Shown in pieces: positions 1 to 8,301 of a stretch of DNA of 64,000 bases. How positions within the stretch are numbered: position 1 is the stretch's first letter; each line of letters starts with the position of its first letter. This stretch comes from Cohnella fermenti (GTDB taxonomy: Bacteria; Bacillota; Bacilli; Paenibacillales; Paenibacillaceae), in contig NZ_SSOB01000005.1 in NCBI RefSeq assembly GCF_004801405.1, positions 124,001-188,000 on the forward strand, in the 5' to 3' direction. Under the pieces are notes generated by a model. It saw only the letters and a list, made by a program, of their open reading frames with translations, did not search any database and had not been told where the DNA came from. A program made the translations under genes and the position numbers.

Positions 1-948
1 CTCATGGCGGAAGGCCAACCGGTCCAGCTTAAGGCCGTCTGCGACATCGCCATCGAGCAGTTGAAGAACGGTGCGGCGAATGGCAACATGGCCACGTCCA
101 AGGACGTCTACGACCTGTCGGCGTACGCGCTGTACGAGAGCGTCGAAGACATGCTGGCAAACGAAGAGCTCGACATGATCGACATCACGCTGCCCACGTA
201 CCTGCATGCCGATCTCACTTGCTCCTTGTTGGCAAAAGGCTACCACGTGCTCTGCGAGAAACCGATGGCGAGAACCGAGGCGGATGCGCGGCGCATGGCC
301 GAGGCGGCGGCACGCTCCGGACGGCGGCTGCTGATCGGGCAGTGCCTGCGCTTCTGGCCGGCCTACGAATACCTGAAGGAATGCGTGGCCGACAAGCGCT
401 ACGGCGAGACGACCGCCGGCTACTTCTACCGCGGCTCCGAACCGCCGAAGGGCTGGTTCCTGAACGGAGAGCTGAGCGGAGGCTGCATGCTCGACATGCA
501 TATTCACGACACGGACATGATCAACTGGCTGTTCGGCAAGCCGGAGCGCGTGTCCTCCCTCGGCCGCAAGGTGCTGCCCGGCAGCGGCTACGACGCCGTG
601 TCGACCAACTACCGCTATCCGGACGGCAAGGTCATCAACGCTCAAGCGGATTGGACCTACAGCGGCGACCACGGCTTCGAGATGGGCTTCCGCGTGAACT
701 TCGATAACGCCACCGTTGTCCTTGGCCCGAAGGGCTTCCGCGTCCATCCGGCCGACGCCCCGTCCTTCTCTCCCGAGCTCTCGGAGGACACCGGCTACTA
801 TCGGCAGCTTCGCAGCTTCATGGAAGCCGTTCTCGAGGACAAGGCGATCGACGCCTGCCTTCCGGAGAGCACGGCCGACTCGCTGGCGATCGTCGAAGCC
901 GAGATTCGCTCGGCCGACTCCGGCGGCGAATGGATCGAATTGCCCTAA
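1..948 (+). CDS. Gfo/Idh/MocA family NAD(P)-dependent oxidoreductase, 5'-truncated by the window edge
   Basis: The reading frame is open from base 1, so the gene enters from the left. The usual N-terminal Rossmann fingerprint (GxGxxG) is missing from the visible part, which fits truncation; the ATG at 4 is internal. The visible protein begins near the second strand of the nucleotide fold (KAVCDIAIEQ) and shows the family hallmark EKP motif (YHVLCEKPMAR, about residues 80-90), whose lysine is catalytic in relatives. A C-terminal alpha/beta dimerisation domain follows (GGCMLDMHIHDTDMINWLFG). Such enzymes oxidise or reduce sugars, inositols and their derivatives; the substrate cannot be read from sequence. 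The gene ends against a strong hairpin and converges on the iron permease gene. Confident family call, unknown substrate. Confidence 0.9.
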   Translation, partial: LMAEGQPVQLKAVCDIAIEQLKNGAANGNMATSKDVYDLSAYALYESVEDMLANEELDMIDITLPTYLHADLTCSLLAKGYHVLCEKPMARTEADARRMAEAAARSGRRLLIGQCLRFWPAYEYLKECVADKRYGETTAGYFYRGSEPPKGWFLNGELSGGCMLDMHIHDTDMINWLFGKPERVSSLGRKVLPGSGYDAVSTNYRYPDGKVINAQADWTYSGDHGFEMGFRVNFDNATVVLGPKGFRVHPADAPSFSPELSEDTGYYRQLRSFMEAVLEDKAIDACLPESTADSLAIVEAEIRSADSGGEWIELP

Positions 949-955
949 TCGGAAA

Positions 956-988
956 ATCGGCCCTTGGCGAGCTTCGCCAAGGGCCGAT
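956..988. terminator. Convergent intergenic hairpin (probable terminator)
   Basis: A perfect 15-bp stem (ATCGGCCCTTGGCGA paired with its complement around a GCT loop) lies between the converging oxidoreductase and iron permease genes. Read on the minus strand the stem is followed by TTTTCC, so termination is more convincing for the permease transcript than for the plus-strand gene, which has no T run. Confidence 0.65.
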
Positions 989-1003
989 GCATGCGGTGCG
1001 CGC

Positions 1004-2035
1004 TCACCGCGAACGGGCGAGCAGATACAGGAAGTACGGAGCGCCGAGCACGGCGACGACGATGCCGGCCGGGAGCTCCGAAGGCGCGACGATCCATCTC
1101 CCCGCCGTATCCGCGGCCAGCACCAGCAGCGAACCGAGCAGCGCGGCGGTCGGCAGCAGAATCTGGTGCCTGGAGCCGACCAACCGCTTGGCCATATGCG
1201 GCCCGAGCAAGCCGACGAAGCCGATGCCGCCGCTGACGGCGACGCACGACCCGGCCAGGGCGACCGCCGCCAGGAGCAGCTTGAATTGCTCCCTCGCCAC
1301 GGTCACTCCGAGGCCTGCCGCCGTCTGCTCTCCCAGGCCGAGCACGTTCATCGTCTGCGCTTTGCAGATCACGAAGGGCAGCAGAACCGCAACCCAGGGA
1401 AGCAGAGCGAGCACGAACCTCCAATCCGTCCCCCAGATGCTGCCCGCCAGCCACGACGCGACAACCTGGAATTTCTCGGGGCTTAGCCGCAAGGTCAGCA
1501 GAATCATCGCCGAGCCGATTCCCGAAGCGACGCCGATTCCGTTAAACAGCAGGCGGGTCGGCGACAAGCCTTCATAGCGTTTGTAAGCGAGCGAGTAGAT
1601 CAGCGCGGCGGTGAGCAGCGCCCCCGCCAGCGCCAAGGCCGGCAGCGCGAACACGTGCACGGCCTCCGTTCCCGGGTAGAACGAGATGAAGAGCATAACC
1701 GCAAGGCCCGCCCCGGCATTGATCCCGAGAATTCCCGGGTCCGCCAGCGCGTTGCGGGAGATTCCTTGCAGCACGCAGCCGGAGACGGACAAGCCCGCTC
1801 CGATCAGGACGGCAATAACGATTCGGGGCAAGCGGAACTCGTAGAGAATAAGCTCCTGCTTGGCGTTCCCTTCGCCGGCCAGCGTTCGCAGCACCTGCAG
1901 CGGGGACAGCCGGATCGAGCCCGTGTTCATGGCAAGCAGGAACACAACGAACACAAGCGCTCCGAGGACGACAAGCAGCGCGATGCTTCGGCGTTGCCTG
2001 CGGCGTTCCTCCGGAGATGGAGAGAGGGCTTGCAT
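1004..2035 (-). CDS. FecCD-type iron-siderophore ABC transporter permease (FeuC-like)
   Basis: 343-aa polytopic membrane protein of the FecCD/BtuC family, which forms half of the channel for ferric-siderophore import. About nine or ten hydrophobic segments are visible. Family signatures include the N-terminal LRLPRIVIAVLIGAGLSVSGCVLQ block and GNPLAD-like RNALADPGILGINAGA. The C-terminal coupling region GFVGLLGPHMAKRLVG contacts the ATPase. It is the last gene of a minus-strand unit and starts directly after the stop codon of the preceding permease, so the two are translationally linked. No ATPase gene lies in the unit, as in the B. subtilis feu operon, where the ATPase (YusV) is encoded elsewhere. 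Family is certain; siderophore specificity is inferred. Confidence 0.93.
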   Translation of the reverse strand: MQALSPSPEERRRQRRSIALLVVLGALVFVVFLLAMNTGSIRLSPLQVLRTLAGEGNAKQELILYEFRLPRIVIAVLIGAGLSVSGCVLQGISRNALADPGILGINAGAGLAVMLFISFYPGTEAVHVFALPALALAGALLTAALIYSLAYKRYEGLSPTRLLFNGIGVASGIGSAMILLTLRLSPEKFQVVASWLAGSIWGTDWRFVLALLPWVAVLLPFVICKAQTMNVLGLGEQTAAGLGVTVAREQFKLLLAAVALAGSCVAVSGGIGFVGLLGPHMAKRLVGSRHQILLPTAALLGSLLVLAADTAGRWIVAPSELPAGIVVAVLGAPYFLYLLARSR

Positions 2036-3028
2036 CTACAGCTCCCTCCTTTCCCGGCGGGCCAGATACAGGAAGAAGGGAACCCCGATCAGCGAGATCA
2101 GTGCGCCGACCGGCGTCTCGTACGGAATATGGACGGTCCGGGCCGCCAGATCCGCCAACACGACGAGCAGCCCGCCGAGGACGGCCGAGCACGGAATGAT
2201 CCAGCGATAATCGACGCCGACCAGCTTGCGGGTCAGATGGGGAACAAGCAGGCCGATGAAGCCGACGGCTCCCGCGACCGACACGGCCGCGCCGGCCAGC
2301 ACGAGCACGATCAGCATGCCGGCCAGCTTGACCCTTGTCGTTCGCAACCCCAGCCCCCGCGCAACGTCATCCCCCATACTCAGAAGCGTAATCGAACGGG
2401 AGAGAACAATCGCGCAGGCGAGCGCGGCGGCAAGCCAGGGCGCCATGATCTTAAGCTGCTGCCAGGTCGTCCCGGCCAGTCCGCCTCCGTAATACCGGGC
2501 GATGTCCTGCCCCACCCGATAATAGAGAGCGATGCCCTGGCTGAGCGCGCCGAGCAGGGCGCTGAAGGCCGCGCCGGCCAGTACGAGCCGGACGGGGGTC
2601 AAGCCGCCGCGGGCGATCGAGCCGATCCCGTAGACGACGCCCGCTCCCAGTCCCGCTCCCAGGAACGAATACAGGATCAGGGACGAATACGCCATTCCGG
2701 GGTAGAACGCGAAGATGACCGCCAGCACGAATTCGGCGCCCGCATTCAAGCCGAGCAGCCCCGAATCCGCCAGCGGATTGCGGGTCATCCCCTGCATAAT
2801 CGCTCCCGCGACGGCGAAGCAGGCTCCCACAAGCGCGGCGCCGAGCACCCGGGGCAGCCGGAGCTGCCGGATGACCTGGTGCTCCGTCAGCTCCTTGTCG
2901 AAGCGGAAGATCGCTTCCCCTACGACCCGAAGCTTGATGTCGGCGGCGCCGAGCGAGACGGAGACTGCGATGCTGAACGCCAGCGCGGCAAGGCCAAGCG
3001 TCAGAATAACGCCGGCCGCCCGGTTCAA
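2036..3028 (-). CDS. FecCD-type iron-siderophore ABC transporter permease (FeuB-like), TTG start
   Basis: 330-aa FecCD permease, partner of the following permease. Signatures seen are RQLRLPRVLGAALVGACFAVAGAIMQ, RNPLADSGLLGLNAGAEF and GAVGFIGLLVPHLTRKLVG. I place the start at the TTG at 3028. It overlaps the stop of the binding-protein gene as TTGA, and it gives the normal family length and a hydrophobic first helix soon after the start. A longer frame open to 3184 would add a basic, non-membrane tail encoded inside the upstream gene. The overlap implies translational coupling with the binding protein. Family confident; the non-ATG start is an inference. Confidence 0.88.
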   Translation of the reverse strand: MNRAAGVILTLGLAALAFSIAVSVSLGAADIKLRVVGEAIFRFDKELTEHQVIRQLRLPRVLGAALVGACFAVAGAIMQGMTRNPLADSGLLGLNAGAEFVLAVIFAFYPGMAYSSLILYSFLGAGLGAGVVYGIGSIARGGLTPVRLVLAGAAFSALLGALSQGIALYYRVGQDIARYYGGGLAGTTWQQLKIMAPWLAAALACAIVLSRSITLLSMGDDVARGLGLRTTRVKLAGMLIVLVLAGAAVSVAGAVGFIGLLVPHLTRKLVGVDYRWIIPCSAVLGGLLVVLADLAARTVHIPYETPVGALISLIGVPFFLYLARRERREL

Positions 3029-4071
3029 GAACCGGCCCGTTCCGTAATTATCCGCGCCAGCTCCTGCACCTGCAGCCGCAGGGAGATCGGATCGTTGCCC
3101 CAGAACAGGTCCGGATCGAGCTGGAACACGCGGTTGTTCTTGACGGCGTCGAGGGACTTCCATACGCCTTCGTCTTCGCCCCATACTTCGGAGATCATAT
3201 CCCCTTGATCGAGGAAAATATAATCGCCCGCATAATCGCCGACCACCTCATAGGAGATCTGACGATACTCCTCCTTGCCGATCATCTCCGCCTTCTGCTT
3301 GGCCGGAGGGTTCAAGCCAAGCTGCTTGTAGATCGCTTCGCCGCCGCGATAGTTGCCATCCCCGTAGACGTAGAAGCCCTTGTCCACAACGAACACGCCC
3401 ATCAGCGCGAATGTATCCTCCGGCTTCACGACGCCGCCGATCTGCTCGCGCGCCGTCTGCACGTCCTTATCGAAGTCCGCGAGCCACTGCTCCGCGGCGT
3501 CCTGCTTGCCGAAGATGTCGGCGAAGTAATTCACCGCATCGTGCACGTCCTTGAATTCCCCGTACGGAATCGCGATCGTCGGGGCGATCTTCTCGTATTG
3601 CTCGATGATTTTGGCGTCGGAAGCGGGGTTGATCCAGGTAATAATCAGATCGGGATCGAGGTCCAGCATCTTCTCCAGCGATCTCTCTCCGGTATTCTCG
3701 ATCCCTTCAATCTGGTCCGCGATGACCTTGTTCTCCAGGTCCCACTGCGTCGATCCTACCGGCTTGATGCCCAGCAGCAGCAGGTTCGGCAAGTAGCCGT
3801 CGGTCACGACCCGCTGCGGGTTAACCGGAATCTCGACGTCTCCGGTGACCGTCTTGATGATGCGGGTGGACGATTCGCCGTTGGCCGAATCGGTGGCGGA
3901 GCCGTTCGCGGCGCTGCCCGCAGCGGAAGCCGTGGCCGCCGCAGCGGACTCGCCTGTGCCGGCGGATTCGGCTGCGTTATTGTTCGCCGCATTGTTGCCG
4001 CAAGCCGCCAGGAGCAGCGTGAATGTCAGGAGCAGAGCGAAGACGATTCGTTGTGCATGCTTGTTTTTCAT
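3025..4071 (-). CDS. Iron-siderophore ABC transporter substrate-binding lipoprotein (FeuA-like)
   Basis: 348-aa lipoprotein of the class III (FepB/BtuF/FeuA) binding-protein fold. The N-terminus has a signal sequence ending in the lipobox LLAAC, followed by a low-complexity Ala/Asn/Ser/Gly linker. The mature domain has the typical VTGDVEIPVNPQRVV start, the DLIITW strand, a long central helix and the C-terminal lobe ending with the ARIITERAG helix. ATG at 4071 is chosen over an upstream in-frame ATG (4083) because GGAGGG lies 5-6 nt before it. The gene follows a TATAAT element (4123-4118) and a Fur box, so iron repression is expected. It should deliver a ferric siderophore, perhaps a catecholate by analogy with FeuA, to the two permeases encoded downstream. 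Confidence 0.9.
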   Translation of the reverse strand: MKNKHAQRIVFALLLTFTLLLAACGNNAANNNAAESAGTGESAAAATASAAGSAANGSATDSANGESSTRIIKTVTGDVEIPVNPQRVVTDGYLPNLLLLGIKPVGSTQWDLENKVIADQIEGIENTGERSLEKMLDLDPDLIITWINPASDAKIIEQYEKIAPTIAIPYGEFKDVHDAVNYFADIFGKQDAAEQWLADFDKDVQTAREQIGGVVKPEDTFALMGVFVVDKGFYVYGDGNYRGGEAIYKQLGLNPPAKQKAEMIGKEEYRQISYEVVGDYAGDYIFLDQGDMISEVWGEDEGVWKSLDAVKNNRVFQLDPDLFWGNDPISLRLQVQELARIITERAGS

Positions 4072-4084
4072 AAGACCCTCCATT

Positions 4085-4103
4085 AATAATGATTCTCATT
4101 GTC
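4085..4103 (-). promoter_or_regulatory. Fur box upstream of the siderophore binding-protein gene
   Basis: AATAATGATTCTCATTGTC matches 16 of 19 positions of the classical Fur consensus GATAATGATTATCATTATC. It lies between a minus-strand TATAAT (4123-4118) and the start codon at 4071, the position expected for an iron-responsive repressor site. Confidence 0.85.
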
Positions 4104-4161
4104 GTAGGACAAAACCTATTATAATGGGGGTCTTCCGCAGGCGTCGACGTTCATCCGTTGG

Positions 4162-5799
4162 TTATCCAACCGGGAAAATTGTTGGGTCCGACGAGAGCCG
4201 CTGCCCTTCCGCAAGGAAATTCGCCAGAATATCGAGCTGCCGGTCCAGGGAGACGCCGTCATCCATCCAGAAATCCTTCAGACGGATCAGATGAATCGCC
4301 CTCCCCTCCCGGTAGAACCTCTGCCAGACGCCGCGCGACATCAGCTTGACTCTCGCCGCTTCCGTGTCGTCGTCCGGAACGATGACGAACATATGCGATG
4401 CGGCGTAGGCGGGCAGCTCCGGCTCCTGAACGAACAGATGCTTGCCGCGGGCGGTCCCTTCTTCCCGCACCCGCTCGGGAGGTGTCATCCCGAGCAGCTC
4501 GTACAGGCCGTATGCGGAGCGGACGGTGCGATACGGAATGAGCCAACTGTCGTTGTAGCTCAGCTCGTAGATGGCCGCCGTCTCGTGCGGCTTCACGAAG
4601 GCCGAGATCGCCCGTCTTGCCCTCTCGGCCTTGAGGCGAATGGCGGCGATCCAGCTCTCGGCTTCCCCGGTCCGTCCGAGCAACCGCCCGAGCGCCCGCA
4701 CTTCCTCAAGCTTGTCCATCGCCCCCCAATCGAGCATCAGAACCGGCGCGATCTTCTCCAGCTCCCGAAGCGTCTCCGGGAAGTTGTAGAAGTACGTCGG
4801 CGCGACGATCACTTCCGGCTGCTGCGGCTTTAATGTCTCGATGGAATGCAGCTCCTCCATGACGGCCGTGCCGCATAAGTCTTCCCACAGCAAGGCGGAC
4901 ACCCGATGCGTGTCGCGCACAACCGCGACCGGCTTGACGCCCAGAGCCAGCGCCGCCCCGATGAATTGCATGGCCGCGACCCGCTCGGGCCGTCTGCCCC
5001 GCCGGAACTCGCTTGCCGAGAGGCCAACCGCCTTCTTGAACGACTTCGCCAGATAGGCGCCGTCCGAGAAGCCTGTCTTAAGCGCGATGTCCTGCAGCGT
5101 ATCCTCCGTCCCGAGCAGCAGCCGCTTCGCCTCGTCCAGCCGAATCCGGTTGAGGTATTCGTTGAAGCCCCAGCCCGTCTCCTTGCGGAACAGCGAAGAG
5201 AAGTAGCTCGGGTTGAAGCCGCACAGCTCCGCCATCGAGGAGCGGGTAAGCGAAGCTCCGTAATGGAGGTGGATATGGGCAATCGCCTGTTCGATCGCGG
5301 GGTCCTTGGTGGGGAAGATGGCCGAGTAAATATTGACGACCAGCACGCTGTGCATCAGCTCGTCCAGCAGCAGATTCAGGCGCGGAGCGGCCTGAAGGGA
5401 CACGGCGAGCCTCGTTTCTTCTATTAAATGAAGGAGAAGCGGCATCGCCTGGCGAGGGAACTCCATGACGCTTCCGCCTGGCGGCAGGGAATCGCGCCAG
5501 ATCCGATACACCAAGCGGTCTTCCGCCTGCTCCGTCTGACGGTAGCTCTCGAACTGGACGACATGCAGCGGCCCGAAGCCCGCTTCGCCCTCCGCCTCGA
5601 TCGTCCATTCCGTCTCCGAATCCCGAAGCAGAACAAACTTCCCCGCGCCCGCCCGGCGGACGGAATCCGCCGCTCGGACGACGATGTCCGACGACGGCAC
5701 CAGCAGCGCCGGCGAGTCGAACCTGAACGAGACCGGCCCCTTCGTTCCGCTGTCCGCAATAATCCGCGCCTGTCTCAGTTGGTAGATGATAGGGTTCAT
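4162..5799 (-). CDS. AraC-family regulator fused to a siderophore-binding domain (Btr-like)
   Basis: 545-aa protein with three parts: an N-terminal cupin-like region (1-165), an AraC-type double helix-turn-helix (about 175-270, with LCGFNPSYFSSLFRKETGWGFNEYLNRIRLDEAKRLL and the second helix pair GFSDGAYLAKSFKKAVG), and a C-terminal class III periplasmic-binding-protein domain (about 275-540). The same architecture occurs in B. subtilis Btr, which senses ferric bacillibactin in the cytoplasm and activates feuABC. Here too the gene lies directly before the uptake genes in the same orientation. The start at 5799 has GGGAGAG about 11 nt upstream. It is preceded by its own TATAGT element overlapping a Fur box, so repression by iron and activation by ligand are likely. 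Confidence 0.9.
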   Translation of the reverse strand: MNPIIYQLRQARIIADSGTKGPVSFRFDSPALLVPSSDIVVRAADSVRRAGAGKFVLLRDSETEWTIEAEGEAGFGPLHVVQFESYRQTEQAEDRLVYRIWRDSLPPGGSVMEFPRQAMPLLLHLIEETRLAVSLQAAPRLNLLLDELMHSVLVVNIYSAIFPTKDPAIEQAIAHIHLHYGASLTRSSMAELCGFNPSYFSSLFRKETGWGFNEYLNRIRLDEAKRLLLGTEDTLQDIALKTGFSDGAYLAKSFKKAVGLSASEFRRGRRPERVAAMQFIGAALALGVKPVAVVRDTHRVSALLWEDLCGTAVMEELHSIETLKPQQPEVIVAPTYFYNFPETLRELEKIAPVLMLDWGAMDKLEEVRALGRLLGRTGEAESWIAAIRLKAERARRAISAFVKPHETAAIYELSYNDSWLIPYRTVRSAYGLYELLGMTPPERVREEGTARGKHLFVQEPELPAYAASHMFVIVPDDDTEAARVKLMSRGVWQRFYREGRAIHLIRLKDFWMDDGVSLDRQLDILANFLAEGQRLSSDPTIFPVG

Positions 5800-5834
5800 G
5801 GCAGCATTCTCTCCCGGGCAGCATAATCATACAT

Positions 5835-5853
5835 GATAATGATTCTCAATCAA
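5835..5853 (-). promoter_or_regulatory. Fur box overlapping the promoter of the Btr-like regulator
   Basis: GATAATGATTCTCAATCAA matches 14 of 19 consensus positions, with the first ten perfect. It abuts a minus-strand TATAGT (5858-5853), so Fur binding would block polymerase at the regulator promoter. Confidence 0.75.
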
Positions 5854-5959
5854 CTATAGAAAAAAACCGCCCCGCTGTCCAGCGAGCCCCCCGCCTTCTT
5901 GCGCACCGGCTTTTTCTCCGCGCAGTCTGCTCCGCTCCCCCACTCTTTCCACTCCCCCG

Positions 5960-6076
5960 CCTCCTCCGATCCTCCGATCCTCCGATCCCTCACTCCCTAC
6001 CTCCTCCGATCCTCCGATCCTCCGATTCTCCGATCCCTCACTCCCCTACCTCCTCCGATCCTCCGATCCCCCGCGA
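5960..6076. repeat. CCTCCGAT short tandem repeats in a gene-free stretch
   Basis: The octamer TCCGATCC is repeated in three blocks starting at about 5961, 6001 and 6050, each block ending in a CCCTCACTCCC-type spacer, so there is a higher-order period of 40-49 bp. The gap from 5859 to about 6110 has no credible gene. Bases 5859-5960 show nothing recognisable beyond pyrimidine-rich sequence. Confidence 0.8.
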
Positions 6077-6114
6077 TGTCCTCCGCCCCCCGAGCCGGCC
6101 ACTATTGCGATTTT

Positions 6115-6335
6115 ATGCGATTTTTCACATTCATCAGCTTGGATCGGAGGCAATCGAAGCGTTTTATGCGGTTTTTAACATATATGCGGCGCCTCGATCC
6201 CGAAATTTCGCCATGAATGCGGTTTTTCGCATACATCCGGCATTTCGCCCCCGAATTTCCGCCATGTATGCGATTTTTCGCATAGAATCGTCCAACTTGC
6301 CCGCCACCGAGCCGCACGAATGCGAATTTTCACAT
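6115..6335 (+). repeat. R1 array A: five 16-nt hairpins at 51-nt period
   Basis: Five related 16-mers start at 6115, 6166, 6217, 6268 and 6320, so the spacing is 51, 51, 51 and 52. The best unit is ATGCGATTTTTCGCAT, a perfect 6-bp stem with a T4 loop. Spacers of about 35 nt are less conserved. A block AATCGTCCAAC-TTGCCCG sits between units 4 and 5 and recurs in the two other arrays. Because the period is a multiple of three, open frames run through the array on both strands; these lack a ribosome binding site and I do not call them genes. Confidence 0.85.
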
Positions 6336-6356
6336 AAAATCCGGCACCCGGCGCAC

Positions 6357-6393
6357 AAAAGGCCGTCCCGAAGTCCGCGACTTCGGGAACAGC
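6357..6393 (-). terminator. Terminator after the ABC exporter operon
   Basis: The stem CCCGAAGT/ACTTCGGG, extended by GGC/GCC, is followed on the minus strand by TTTT. It lies about 40 nt beyond the last codon of the exporter gene ending at 6430. Confidence 0.7.
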
Positions 6394-6429
6394 CCCGTTC
6401 CTTCTAATATAGATGTTCGGATGACGACC

Positions 6430-8301
6430 CTACACCGCCACATGCCGCTGCGAATACTCGTACAGCTTGCGATAGTGCCCGCCCTGCCGCAGCAATTGCT
6501 CGTGCGTGCCTTGCTCGACGATCTGCCCGGCGCTCATCACGATAATGCGGTCCGCTTGCCGGATCGTCGACAGCCGGTGCGCGATGACGATCGTTGTCCG
6601 GTTCTGCGAGACGATATGCAGCGCCCGCTGGATCAGTTGTTCCGTATGGGAGTCCAGATTGGCGCTCGCCTCGTCAAGGATAAGCACCTGCGGCTTGAAC
6701 ACGATAATTCTCGCGAACGAGACCAATTGGCGTTCCCCGGCGGACAAGCCGCTGCCTCTCTCCGACAACAGCGTATCGTACCCTCTCTCCAGCTTGCGGA
6801 TCATCGCGTCCGCGCCGACGAACTCGCAAGCGGCGATCGCTTCCTCGCGGGAGATCGTCTCGTCGAACATGCGAATGTTGTCGATGATGCTTCCCGAATA
6901 CAGGTACGGCTCCTGCTGAACGAGGCCGACCATCCGGTGCAGCTTGGCCTGCGGAATATCCCGCACGTCCGTCCCGTCGATGCGAATGCTGCCCTCGTTG
7001 ACGTCGTAGAACCGGCACAGCAGGCTGATCAGCGAGCTCTTGCCCGCGCCGGTCGAGCCGACGACGCCGATCTGTTCGCCCGGAGCAATGTGCAGATTCA
7101 GGTTGCGAAGGATCGGAAGGCCTTCCTCGTACGAGAACGAGATATTGCGGAAGTCGATCTGCCCACGCGCCCGCGCAAACTCCAGCTCCCGCTCCCGCCT
7201 CGATTCCGTCCCGAATTCCGGCTTCGCCGCGTCCCCCTCCGCAGCCTCCTTGTCCTCCACATCCGGCTTGCTGTCCAGCACCGTCCAGATGCGCGAGATC
7301 GCGACCGTGGCGGATTGCAGCGTGTTCCACTGCTGGGTAATGGTGTTGATTGGTTGGAAAAACTGACGAATATACGTAATGAACGCATACAGCACGCCGA
7401 ACTCCAGGTTTTTGCCGAGTACCGCCATGCCGCCGAGCCATGTCACGCAGGCAATCGACAGGTTGCTTAAAATATCGAACGTACGGCCGAACACAACGTT
7501 CGTTCGAATCTCTCGCAGGTTCGCCTTGAAGTACAGCCCATTCCGTTCGTCGAACTGCCGCTCCTGCTCCTTCTGCTGGTGGAAGACCTGAATCAGGCTC
7601 ATTCCGGATAAATTTTCGGCCACGAAGGCTACCATTCTTGACAATCGGGTGCGGGCGAGCTGGTAGGTCGTGCGCATAAACGATCGGAAGGCGATCGCGA
7701 TAAGCGAGATGACGGGCAGCAGAATCAGGCAGTACAGAGCCAGCGTTGTGTCGAGCTGGAACAGCATGACGAGAATAAACAGAAGCGTAAGGCCGTCGCG
7801 GAACAGGCTGAGCAGCACCTGGTTGAACAGTTGGTTCAACGCCTCGGTGTCGCTCGATACGTGCGTAATGAGGCTGCCGCTCGACATCCGGTCGAAGTAG
7901 CTCATCGATTGCTTCAGAATGTGGCCGAACAGCCGCTTGCGAATGCTCGAGACGATGTTCTGCCCGATGTGCTGCAGCAGGTTGTTCTGCACATACGCGA
8001 AGGCGAAGCTCGACAGCGACAAGCCCAAATAAATCGCGCAGATGACCAGCAGCCCGCCGTAATCGTTCCTCCCCGCGAGCAGATTGTCGTCGATCGCAAT
8101 CTTCATCAGATAAGGCTGCAGCAGCTCGGACAGAATCGCGACAACCGTGCAGACAAGCACGCCGATAAATCCGAGCAGGTGCTCCCGGCAATACCCGGAG
8201 AGCGCCCGGAAGGCCGATACGTATTGCGGCTTCTGTTCCGGCAGGTTCAGGTCCGCCTTCTGATCCATCTGCCAATTATGAATGGCCTGCGGCGGACGCA
8301 T
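6430..8301 (-). CDS. ABC exporter half-transporter, BmrD/YheH-like subunit
   Basis: 623-aa fusion of a six-helix exporter membrane domain (about 35-330) and an ATPase domain (about 375-610). The N-terminal extension before the first helix is typical of the larger partner in heterodimeric exporters. The NBD has Walker A GSTGAGKSS, a deviant signature LSAGERQ in place of LSGGQ, Walker B VLILDEAS with the catalytic glutamate, and H-loop IVIAHRLS. ATG at 8301 is preferred to one at 8340 because AGGAGGGG lies 7 nt upstream of it. It overlaps the 3' end of the partner gene, which argues for co-translation. Expected to pump hydrophobic compounds out of the cell; substrate unknown. Confidence 0.9.
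   Translation of the reverse strand: MRPPQAIHNWQMDQKADLNLPEQKPQYVSAFRALSGYCREHLLGFIGVLVCTVVAILSELLQPYLMKIAIDDNLLAGRNDYGGLLVICAIYLGLSLSSFAFAYVQNNLLQHIGQNIVSSIRKRLFGHILKQSMSYFDRMSSGSLITHVSSDTEALNQLFNQVLLSLFRDGLTLLFILVMLFQLDTTLALYCLILLPVISLIAIAFRSFMRTTYQLARTRLSRMVAFVAENLSGMSLIQVFHQQKEQERQFDERNGLYFKANLREIRTNVVFGRTFDILSNLSIACVTWLGGMAVLGKNLEFGVLYAFITYIRQFFQPINTITQQWNTLQSATVAISRIWTVLDSKPDVEDKEAAEGDAAKPEFGTESRRERELEFARARGQIDFRNISFSYEEGLPILRNLNLHIAPGEQIGVVGSTGAGKSSLISLLCRFYDVNEGSIRIDGTDVRDIPQAKLHRMVGLVQQEPYLYSGSIIDNIRMFDETISREEAIAACEFVGADAMIRKLERGYDTLLSERGSGLSAGERQLVSFARIIVFKPQVLILDEASANLDSHTEQLIQRALHIVSQNRTTIVIAHRLSTIRQADRIIVMSAGQIVEQGTHEQLLRQGGHYRKLYEYSQRHVAV

Noticed and set aside
6115..6335. CRISPR array
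   Set aside because: The conserved part is only 16 nt and imperfect, spacers are related between arrays, the arrays are in ordinary gaps, and no cas genes are present.
6102..6407. Open frames on both strands through the R1 array (similar ones at 37.5 and 62.2 kb)
   Set aside because: The 51-nt period is 17 codons, so repeats keep frames open by arithmetic. There is no ribosome site, and the peptides repeat because the DNA does.
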